NCBI GenBank assembly: GCA_038227745.1
Contig: JBBRPS010000118.1
Span: 1 to 16,736, forward strand
From: DASPXY01 sp038227745
GTDB taxonomy: Bacteria > Planctomycetota > Planctomycetia > Gemmatales > Gemmataceae
Reading direction: 5' to 3'
DNA length: 16,736 bases
In this document: positions 1 through 5,594 of the stretch, piece after piece
How positions within the stretch are numbered: the stretch's first letter is position 1
Layout of the letters: each line of letters opens with the position of its first letter
The notes under the pieces: generated by a model
Database searches by the model: none
Told to the model about the DNA's origin: nothing
Seen by the model: the letters and a program-made list of their open reading frames with translations, nothing else
Made by a program: the position numbers and the translations under genes

Positions 1-364
1 GCCGCGCTGGGTGTTCAGTCTGGGCGTCGGGCTGCTGCTGATGGCCGTGGCGTTCGTCGTGACGTGCGCGGTGCTCGGGCCATCGCCTGGCGTGACGGAG
101 GCCAACGTCAAGCGCATCAATCCGGGGATGACGCTGACCGAGGTGGAGGGCATCCTGGGCGGCGGGGGTCGCTGCATGGTGACGATAACCGAAGGGGGCA
201 TGGACACCTCGGCTTATCACTGGACCGGGCCGCGGGGCGAGGCGCACGTCCTCTTTGACGAGGCCGGGGTGGGCCGGCGCACCCAGAGTGCCCGGAGTGC
301 TGCCTTTCACCCGGTCACGGGGCAAGGCCCCCTCGACCGCCTCCGCAAGGCGTTCACCCCCTGA
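1..364 (+). CDS. Small membrane-anchored BamE/SmpA-like protein (5' edge)
   Basis: The reading frame is open from base 2 and begins PRWVFSLGVGLLL, matching the start MPRTVFLLGVALLL of the next gene. Base 1 (g) is therefore probably the last base of the ATG, so the gene is essentially complete at about 121 residues. A hydrophobic stretch of some 20 residues at the N-terminus should act as an uncleaved anchor or signal sequence. The following segment, VTEANVKRINPGMTLTEVEGILG, has the 'I..GMT..EV..ILG' pattern of the SmpA/OmlA (BamE-fold) family, which in other bacteria serves outer-membrane or envelope assembly. The rest is weakly conserved and ends PLDRLRKAFTP. The next gene starts 19 bp after the stop, so the two are probably co-transcribed. 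GTG at 11 is the first start inside the window, but the paralogue argues against it. Function in this organism is unknown. Confidence 0.6.
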   Translation, partial: PRWVFSLGVGLLLMAVAFVVTCAVLGPSPGVTEANVKRINPGMTLTEVEGILGGGGRCMVTITEGGMDTSAYHWTGPRGEAHVLFDEAGVGRRTQSARSAAFHPVTGQGPLDRLRKAFTP

Positions 365-383
365 CACCCCGGAGGCCCTGGAC

Positions 384-716
384 ATGCCGCGGACCGTGTT
401 CCTGCTCGGGGTGGCGTTGCTGCTCGTGGCGCTGGCGTTCCTCGCCACCGACGCCTTGCTCTGGCGCCCGGGGGTGACGGAGGCGAACGTGCGGCGAGTT
501 CGGGCGGGAATGACGTTGCAGGAGGTGCAGGCGATCCTCGGTGAGGGTGGCAAGATCCCGTTCGGCTATGGCGCACCCGCGTTGCGGATGTGGGAGGGAG
601 GCGCCGGGGTCGCCGTGGTCAGTTTCACCACGGCCGGCCGGGTGATGGACGCCGCGTTCCTTCCCGCCGCGACGGCCTCCCCGCTCGACCCCCTCCGCAA
701 AGCCCTCGGCCGCTGA
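384..716 (+). CDS. Small membrane-anchored BamE/SmpA-like protein, paralogue of upstream gene
   Basis: The product is 110 residues. The ATG at 384 is preceded by GGAGG at 371-375, which makes it preferable to the longer open frame from 255 that overlaps the previous gene. Residues 4-23 form a hydrophobic membrane anchor. Residues 29-53 carry the same VTEANVRRVRAGMTLQEVQAILG motif as the neighbour, and the C-terminus again ends PLDPLRKALGR. The two genes are clearly a tandem duplication that has diverged in the middle (cysteine is present only in the first copy). The BamE-like motif suggests a small envelope protein, but BamE proteins usually carry a lipobox cysteine and none is seen here. A specific role cannot be assigned. 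Confidence 0.65.
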   Translation: MPRTVFLLGVALLLVALAFLATDALLWRPGVTEANVRRVRAGMTLQEVQAILGEGGKIPFGYGAPALRMWEGGAGVAVVSFTTAGRVMDAAFLPAATASPLDPLRKALGR

Positions 717-946
717 CCGCCCCGCGGGCCGCACAGGACGCCCGTGGCGCCGCCCCGCTACTGCGGAAGCCCGGAGGCTGGCCCCTGCCGCTGGCGGCCG
801 TCTGACGCGGGCCAAGCACGCGGGCGGGGCGATGAAACGGAAACAGCCGGTCGGCTGTCGCCCCTCCGGGGACCCGAATTCCGGCTGACACCCGTTGACA
901 CCCGCAGAGAGGGGGTTCCGGGGGCAAATGGAGACACCGGAAATGC

Positions 947-972
947 AAAAACCCCAGGAAATCCGGGGGTTT
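947..972 (-). terminator. Rho-independent terminator-like hairpin
   Basis: Read on the minus strand, AAACCCC (972-966) pairs perfectly with GGGGTTT (955-949) around a 10-nt loop and ends in a run of five T. It lies about 15 nt beyond the tRNA fragment, in the right orientation to end its transcript. The stem is only 7 bp with three A-T pairs, so strength is uncertain. Confidence 0.45.
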
Positions 973-987
973 CTACTATCCAGATGC

Positions 988-1026
988 TTTATGAAGCCGC
1001 TGCTCTAACCGCTGAGCTACGCCGCC
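988..1026 (-). tRNA. Truncated tRNA (anticodon CAU), 5' half only
   Basis: Read on the minus strand from 1026, the sequence is a canonical tRNA start: acceptor strand GGCGGCG, TA, D stem GCTC/GAGC around AGCGGTTA, A26, anticodon stem strand GCGGC, and loop TTCATAA with anticodon CAU (Met, or Ile2 if modified). After the anticodon loop the sequence becomes AGCATCTGG. This does not pair with GCGGC, and no T-arm (GGTTCGA-type), 3' acceptor strand or CCA follows before the terminator-like hairpin. The gene is therefore only a 5' half and cannot fold as a tRNA. It may be a recombination scar such as an attachment site of an integrative element, or a decayed pseudogene. A group I intron in the anticodon loop seems unlikely because no 3' exon is found within the next 250 bp. 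Confidence 0.7.
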
Positions 1027-1164
1027 TGCGGATTTGGGAAAACATTGTTTGTGACGCTACGGCGAACGATACCAGCAAGTAATGTAGCGAAGGGCAGGCC
1101 GAACGACAAGGGGAGGTCACGGCAACGCTTGTGGCGGCCCGCGGGGGCGCGGGGTAGAATCAAG

Positions 1165-1249
1165 CCCACCCGTCGCACCGGGCGGGGGCTGCCCCCCACC
1201 TGGTGCACCGGGTGGGGGCAGCCCAAGCCCACCCGGTGCACCAGGTGGG
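1165..1249. repeat. Cluster of three related 22-bp palindromic repeats
   Basis: Three imperfect palindromes of the form CCCACC-N10-GGTGGG lie at 1165-1186, 1195-1216 and 1228-1249, separated by 8 and 11 bp. The second and third are exact reverse complements of each other and share the core GGTGCACC. The first is diverged (GTCGCACC core). The cluster ends 22 bp before the dehydrogenase ATG, so it would lie in its leader, or end transcription before it. It looks like a REP/BIME-type intergenic repeat rather than a protein operator, but both are possible. Confidence 0.7.
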
Positions 1250-1271
1250 TCTTCCACGCGGAAACTCCCTC

Positions 1272-2030
1272 ATGGATCCCTTCGACCTCACCGGCCGGCA
1301 CGCCCTCGTCACGGGGGCCAGCCGCGGCATCGGCCTGGCCATCGCCGCGGGTCTGGCCCGGCGCGGCGCCGCCGTCGCGATCACTGGCCGCAAGACCGAC
1401 TCGCTGAACGCCGCCGCCGAGCAGCTTCGCGCCGGCGGCGCCGACGTGCTGCCGCTGGTCTGTCATCAGGGCGACCCGGCCGCGGTCGCCGAACTCTTCG
1501 CCACGCTCGACGCCCAGGGGTTCACGCCCGACGTCGCCGTCATCAACGCCGCCACGAACCCCGTCATGGGGCCGCTGCTCGACACCGACCTCGGCGCCTG
1601 GCAGAAGATCCTCGACGTCAACCTCACGGGCGCGTTCGTCACTGCCCAGCACGCGCTGCGGCGCATGGCGGCGCGGGGCAAGGGGGCGCTGCTGTTCGTG
1701 GCGTCGATCGCCGGCATCGACCCACTGCCGGAGTTGGGCGCCTACAGCGTCAGCAAGGCGGGGCTGCTCGGTCTGATGCGGGCGCTGGCGAAAGAGGTGG
1801 GGCCGGCGGGCGTGCGCGTCAACGCCGTGGCGCCGGGGCTGATCGAGACGCGCTTCGCGGCGGCGCTGTTCCAGGACCGCGAGGCCTACCAGAAGCTCAT
1901 GGCGCACGTGCCGCTCGGCAGGCACGGCCAGCCGGCGGACCTCGTCGGCGCCGCGGTCTACCTCGTGTCCGACGCCGCCGCGTACGTCACCGGGCAGGTG
2001 CTGGTCGTGGACGGCGGCGGCCGTGTGTGA
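1272..2030 (+). CDS. SDR-family NAD(P)-dependent oxidoreductase
   Basis: The product is 252 residues, the usual size of a classical short-chain dehydrogenase/reductase. The Rossmann nucleotide-binding motif TGASRGIG is at residues 14-21. R40 after the second strand suggests a preference for NADP(H), although this is only a rule of thumb. The structural NAA (usually NAG) is at 92-94. The catalytic tetrad is complete: N117, S145 (VASIAG), Y158 and K162 (YSVSK). The VNAVAPGLIET and TGQVLVVDGGG segments are typical of the FabG-like branch. It acts in the cytoplasm on an alcohol, ketone or 3-oxoacyl substrate that cannot be named. ATG 1272 is chosen over GTG 1203 because the extra residues would be encoded by the palindromic repeats. 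The gene stands alone; the next gene has its own promoter. Confidence 0.9.
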   Translation: MDPFDLTGRHALVTGASRGIGLAIAAGLARRGAAVAITGRKTDSLNAAAEQLRAGGADVLPLVCHQGDPAAVAELFATLDAQGFTPDVAVINAATNPVMGPLLDTDLGAWQKILDVNLTGAFVTAQHALRRMAARGKGALLFVASIAGIDPLPELGAYSVSKAGLLGLMRALAKEVGPAGVRVNAVAPGLIETRFAAALFQDREAYQKLMAHVPLGRHGQPADLVGAAVYLVSDAAAYVTGQVLVVDGGGRV

Positions 2031-2044
2031 GGTTCCCTTTTTCC

Positions 2045-2074
2045 TTGACCCCTTCTTCCACCGTGCTCTACAAT
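2045..2074 (+). promoter_or_regulatory. Sigma70-type promoter for the kinase gene
   Basis: TTGACC (2045-2050) and TACAAT (2069-2074) are separated by 18 bp. Each differs from consensus by one base. Transcription would start near 2081, giving a leader of about 50 nt before the ATG at 2132. The segment lies in the short gap after the dehydrogenase stop and is locally less GC-rich than its surroundings. Confidence 0.55.
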
Positions 2075-2131
2075 GCGGACGGCCCGACCCATTTGACCTT
2101 CATCACCCGGCCACATAGGGAGACCTGAGAG

Positions 2132-4789
2132 ATGGGTATCCTCTTCAACCTCTCCGCACTCGCCCTGCGCCAGGTGGTCGGCGGGGCCTGTGAGGCGATC
2201 GGCGTCCCGGCCGGCGCCGCCATCGAGCCGCTCGTCAACTTCCTCGGCGAGCGCTTCAGCGACCAGAGCCAGCGCCTCACCGACGCCCTGAAGGGCGCCA
2301 ACGACCGCGCCTGGAAGTCCCTGGAGATCGCCCTGGCCGGCGACTCGTTGTGGGAGCGCGTCAAGGGCGCCGTCGTGGCACGGGCCGACGACCGCGCCTT
2401 TGGCGCCCAGGTCCGTGCCTTCCTCGACGCCACGCCCATCCCCGAGTTGGCCAACAAGACGGCTTTCCGCCAGCGCTGCCTGCAGGAGCTGCGCGCCGCC
2501 CGCACGCACGGCCACCTGACGCGCGACAGCCTGGAGCCGCGCCAACTCGCCGCCCACACCGCCGACTTCGCCCGCTTCGCCGACCCGGTCGGCCAGGTCG
2601 AGGCGGAATGGCGCACCGTCGCGGCGCTCGCTCAGGAGATCGAGCAAGGGGGCTGTCCCGCCCTCGGCTGGCTGCTGAAACAGCGGCCGCAGCAGGGGCA
2701 GCCACTGCTCGTCGTCGCCGTGCGCTACTTCTTCCGCCGCGCTGTCGAGGAAGACCCGCGGCTGGCGCAGGGCCTGGCCTTCGCGAAGATGGAGGCGCTC
2801 GGCAAGGCGCAGGAGCAGGGCTTCGCCGCCCTCGCCGCGGCGCTGGCGCAGCAGGGCAGCCGCCTGGAGGAACTGCTCGGCGACGTCAAGGAGGTCGTGG
2901 TCAAGACGCACGACGCGGTCCTCGACCTGCAGGCCCAGGTGAGCAGCCTGCCGGCGCGGCTCGTCCAGCAAGTGGTCGGGCCGATCCTCGAGGCGCTGGA
3001 GCAGCGGCAGCTGCAGAAGCGCGAACTGCGGCCCAGCGACAGCTTCTCGGTCCGTAACGACGCCGAACGGCAGTTCCTCAAGCAGACGGTGGCCCGCTAC
3101 CGCGCCCTGCCCGAGACGGAGCGCAAGCGCATGCCGGCGGTCCTCAACGCGGTCGGCAAGCTGGAGGTGGTGGCCGGCGACTTCGACGCCGCCCAGCGTG
3201 ACTTCCAGGAGGTCGCCACCCTCGTCGCCGACCCCACAGCGCAGGCGCAGGCGCACCACAACGCCTACCGCACCGCACTGGAGCGGCGCGACTGGGCGAC
3301 GGCGCTGCAGGAGCTGCTCGCGGCGCTCAGGCTCGACGCGAAGGGCCACGCCCCCTTTCCGGTCGGCAAATACCAGCCGCAGCAGATCCTCGGCGCCGGC
3401 GGCTTCGGCGTCGCCTTCCTGTGCTTGCACAAACAGCTCGACGCCCCAGTCGTGGTCAAGACGCTGGTCGGCGACGACCTGGATCGCCACGTCGATGAGG
3501 TGTTCACCGAGGCGCGCGTGCTGTACCAACTCGACCACCCGGCGATCATCCGCCTGCTCGACTGCGGCTACACTTTCCCCACCGAGAAGACGCGGCCGTA
3601 CTTCGTGATGAACTACTTCGAGAGCGTCACGCTGGAGGAGCACGTCGCGAAGAATGGGCCGCTGGCGCCGCCGGACCTGCTGCAGGTGGCGCGGCTGGTG
3701 GGGGAGGGGTTGAAGGCGGCGCACGCCAAGGGCATCCTGCACCGCGACGTCAAGCCGGCGAACCTGCTGGTGCGCCAGGACGAGTCGGGCTGGCAGGTGA
3801 AGCTGATCGACTTCGGCCTGGCGCTGCGGCACAACCCGGAACGTACGACGCTGAGCGCGGCGTCACACAAGACGCTGGTCGGCAGCACGATCGCGGGCAC
3901 GCGGGACTACGGGGCGCCGGAGCAGATGGGCCGGCTGCAGGGCGTGCCGGTCGGGCGCTACTCGGACGTGTACGGCTTCGGCAAGACGTGCTGTTACGCG
4001 CTGTTCAGGACGACGCAGCCGCTGCCCAAGCACTTCCGCGGCCTGCCGCCGGGGCTGGCGGAGCTGCTGGAGGACTGCCTGGAGGAGGAGCCACCGAAGC
4101 GGCCCGCGGACTTCGCGGCCGTGCTGAAACGGCTATCGCGGGTGGGCGCGGAGGAGATCGCGGCGGAGATCGTGCCGGAAGTCGTGCCCGTGGCGACGGC
4201 GGCCCCGGTCGGCCGCGCCGCCGTGCAGTGGTATTTCATGAGCAACGGCCAGCGCCACGGCCCGGTCCCCGAGGAGGCGCTGAAGAACCTGCTCGCGAGC
4301 CGGCGACTCAGCGGGGGCGACGCGGTCTGGACGGACGGGATGCCCGGCTGGGTCGCCGCGGGTTCGCTGCCGGCGCTGGCCGTCGCGCTGCATGGCCGGG
4401 CGGCGCCGGCGCAGCGGGCGACGGCCGCGCCCGTGGTGCGCACCGACGTCGCCCTGATCCACTTCTACTGCCCCGGCGAGAACGTGATCAAGAAGGCGGC
4501 CTTCGCCTATTTCACCTATGGCATCTACCTCTTGCACAAGCCGATGTTCAAGGTCTACGTGGACGGCAAGCTGAAGAAGGAGGAGCTGATCCGCAGCGGC
4601 TTCGAGCTGCATCTGGAGCTGGCGCCGGGGGAGCACACGCTGGAGGTCGCGCGCTGGAACAAGGCGAAGGAGGAGGGGCGCAAGGCGTTCAAGTTGAACC
4701 TGCCGAAGGTGGGCGAGTACGAGGTGCGCTTCAACTACCCCGGCGAGATGCACGAAAGCTCGATCGAATTCCTCCGCGAGCCGGAGTAA
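2132..4789 (+). CDS. Ser/Thr protein kinase with N-terminal helical module, GYF_2 and C-terminal beta-rich domain
   Basis: The product is 885 residues. Residues 1-410 are an uncharacterised, mostly helical module: a hydrophobic start (MGILFNLSALALRQVV), a Gln/Glu-rich probable coiled coil at about 220-300, and TPR-like helix pairs at about 325-405. A Hanks-type kinase occupies about 413-690: glycine loop GAGGFG 421-426, ATP-anchoring K443, HRDVKPAN 537-544 with catalytic D539, DFG 560-562 and APE 595-597. All key residues are present, so it should be active, and it belongs to the RD class. A GYF_2 domain follows at about 700-750 (WYF...NGQRHGPV...W). The last 110 residues (VALIHFYCPGENVIKK..., with VYVDGKLKKEE and LELAPGEHTLEVAR) resemble PEGA/DUF2846-like surface domains. 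No transmembrane helix separates kinase and tail, so the protein may be cytoplasmic or peripherally bound. Substrates are unknown. Confidence 0.88.
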   Translation: MGILFNLSALALRQVVGGACEAIGVPAGAAIEPLVNFLGERFSDQSQRLTDALKGANDRAWKSLEIALAGDSLWERVKGAVVARADDRAFGAQVRAFLDATPIPELANKTAFRQRCLQELRAARTHGHLTRDSLEPRQLAAHTADFARFADPVGQVEAEWRTVAALAQEIEQGGCPALGWLLKQRPQQGQPLLVVAVRYFFRRAVEEDPRLAQGLAFAKMEALGKAQEQGFAALAAALAQQGSRLEELLGDVKEVVVKTHDAVLDLQAQVSSLPARLVQQVVGPILEALEQRQLQKRELRPSDSFSVRNDAERQFLKQTVARYRALPETERKRMPAVLNAVGKLEVVAGDFDAAQRDFQEVATLVADPTAQAQAHHNAYRTALERRDWATALQELLAALRLDAKGHAPFPVGKYQPQQILGAGGFGVAFLCLHKQLDAPVVVKTLVGDDLDRHVDEVFTEARVLYQLDHPAIIRLLDCGYTFPTEKTRPYFVMNYFESVTLEEHVAKNGPLAPPDLLQVARLVGEGLKAAHAKGILHRDVKPANLLVRQDESGWQVKLIDFGLALRHNPERTTLSAASHKTLVGSTIAGTRDYGAPEQMGRLQGVPVGRYSDVYGFGKTCCYALFRTTQPLPKHFRGLPPGLAELLEDCLEEEPPKRPADFAAVLKRLSRVGAEEIAAEIVPEVVPVATAAPVGRAAVQWYFMSNGQRHGPVPEEALKNLLASRRLSGGDAVWTDGMPGWVAAGSLPALAVALHGRAAPAQRATAAPVVRTDVALIHFYCPGENVIKKAAFAYFTYGIYLLHKPMFKVYVDGKLKKEELIRSGFELHLELAPGEHTLEVARWNKAKEEGRKAFKLNLPKVGEYEVRFNYPGEMHESSIEFLREPE

Positions 4790-4823
4790 CGCCGCCAGCG
4801 CCGTGGGACCGCATATCCCCCGA

Positions 4824-4990
4824 CAGCTGCGCACGCCGCGGGTGGTCAGCTGCACGCAACAGGGCGTGTTCAGCTGCACGCGAATGCCGACGTCGGCGCC
4901 CACAGCTGCCGGGTTTTATGGGCAGCTGCACGCATTCCCCATCGCTTCAGCTGCGCCGACCCTGCCCAGCGGCGAGCAAAACGCAGCTGG
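4824..4990 (-). repeat. Left iteron array (CAGCTGCACGC, minus orientation)
   Basis: CAGCTGCACGC occurs exactly at 4847, 4871 and 4923. Variants sharing CAGCTG occur at 4824 (CAGCTGCGCACGC), 4903 (CAGCTGC), 4948 (CAGCTGCGC) and 4984 (CAGCTGG). Start-to-start distances are 23, 24, 32, 20, 25 and 36 bp. The reverse complement GCGTGCAGCTG contains the same nonamer GCGTGCAGC as the right array, so the two arrays are divergently oriented copies of one site. CAGCTG is itself a palindrome, so some weaker members may be chance. Confidence 0.65.
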
Positions 4991-5064
4991 CGCGGCCAGG
5001 GACGACAAAGCTGAACGGTCTGCGACCGCGTTTCCGGCGGCGGTCCAGGGTCTGGTTCCGCTTC

Positions 5065-5207
5065 GCGTGCAGCGCCACATCTTTTCCGCGTGCAGCCACA
5101 CACCTCCTGCAATCGCTCCGCGTGCGACGGCACATGCGGACCGCGTGCAGCGGCACACCTTCCGCCCCGAGATCCGCGTGCAGCCGCGCACCTCCTTTGC
5201 GTGCAGC
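5065..5207 (+). repeat. Right iteron array (GCGTGCAGC)
   Basis: GCGTGCAGC occurs exactly at 5065, 5088, 5143, 5176 and 5199, with a degenerate member GCGTGCGAC at 5120. Start distances are 23, 32, 23, 33 and 23 bp, a strikingly regular alternation of about two and three helical turns that puts every site on the same face of the DNA. Several copies continue into a looser CACAC-CTCC or CACATC segment, suggesting a binding site of about 20 bp. The most likely ligand is the initiator encoded at 5595. Confidence 0.75.
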
Positions 5208-5288
5208 GGGCCACGTTTTTCCACGACTCGCCGCGGCAACTCTCGATGACTCGGCGGCTTGCGCCACAAAGACTGCTGCGCGCAACCA

Positions 5289-5318
5289 TGTAGATAACCT
5301 GTCAACAAAATGTTCACA
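5289..5318. promoter_or_regulatory. DnaA-box-like site and adjoining dyad in AT-rich segment
   Basis: TGTAGATAA (5289-5297) is the complement of TTATCTACA, one mismatch from the DnaA box TTATCCACA. It is followed by TGTCAAC-AAAAT-GTTCACA (5300-5318), an inverted repeat matching at 6 of 7 positions. This is among the most AT-rich stretches of an otherwise very GC-rich region and lies 80 bp beyond the last iteron, a suitable place for strand opening. A second weak match, TTTTCCACG, is at 5217-5225. The dyad could instead be an operator. Confidence 0.4.
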
Positions 5319-5414
5319 CAACCCAGCCGTGTGCCCTGGGTGAATCTCAGCAGAGAAGAAGAGCTTGCATTCCCCAGACACGAACTACCCCAACAAATGG
5401 CCGTCTCACGATAC

Positions 5415-5430
5415 GGAGACACCTGTCTCC
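5415..5430. promoter_or_regulatory. Perfect palindrome upstream of the initiator gene
   Basis: GGAGACA-CC-TGTCTCC is a perfect 7-bp inverted repeat, and a third half-site-like GTCTC lies just before it (5403-5407). It is 165 bp upstream of the initiator ATG and differs in sequence from the iterons. Iteron initiators often repress their own gene through an inverted repeat, so this is a candidate autoregulatory operator, by inference only. Confidence 0.35.
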
Positions 5431-5594
5431 CCCGGTCCGCCTGGGCGGCCTGTAACGCTCCTGCGGCCGCGCTGTGGCCGCGCCCCGGGACGGCGGCGGA
5501 CAAGCCGGGATCTCAAACCCGCGCGGGATGTTACTCTGGGCGACGTGCCCCGCGGCACGCCTCTCCAGCGCCACCCGGAACCGAAGCGAGAGCC

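Larger units (their letters stand above)
717..1271. other. Intergenic region with tRNA fragment and palindromes
   Basis: This is 555 bp without a credible protein gene. Open frames on both strands here are Arg/Pro-rich shadows. From 717 to about 940 I see nothing beyond a short direct repeat (tgacacccg at 888 and 897). The remainder holds a terminator-like hairpin (947-972), a truncated tRNA (988-1026) and a palindrome cluster (1165-1249), each listed separately. A TAGAAT hexamer at 1155-1160 could be a -10 box for the dehydrogenase, but its best -35 partner (TTGTGG, 1129) is 20 bp away. Confidence 0.7.
4790..5594. other. Candidate iteron-type replication origin region
   Basis: This 805-bp gap encodes nothing credible; open frames across it are low-quality and conflict. 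It contains, in order: an inverted-orientation iteron array (4824-4990), a spacer of about 75 bp, a forward iteron array (5065-5207), an AT-richer segment with a DnaA-box-like site and a dyad (5289-5318), and a perfect palindrome (5415-5430). It ends at a gene for a RepA-type replication initiator. Arrays of short repeats at about two- and three-turn spacing, an AT-rich stretch and a cognate initiator gene immediately downstream are the hallmarks of iteron-controlled origins. The function is inferred from arrangement; no described origin is recognised. Confidence 0.6.

Noticed and set aside
990..1026. Intact tRNA, or tRNA interrupted by a group I intron
   Set aside because: The 3' anticodon strand, T-arm and acceptor strand are absent, and no matching 3' exon is seen down to position 720.
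1203..1271. GTG 1203 as start of the dehydrogenase
   Set aside because: The added residues would be encoded by the palindromic repeats. ATG 1272 gives the standard SDR start.
4803..5249. Protein-coding gene in the iteron region
   Set aside because: Several frames are open but none has a ribosome binding site or domain-like sequence. The repeats explain the composition.
5310..5594. Longer initiator protein starting at ATG 5310
   Set aside because: The extra 95 residues are Cys/Pro/Arg-rich, cover the dyad and palindrome sites, and lack family-like sequence. ATG 5595 starts coherent protein.
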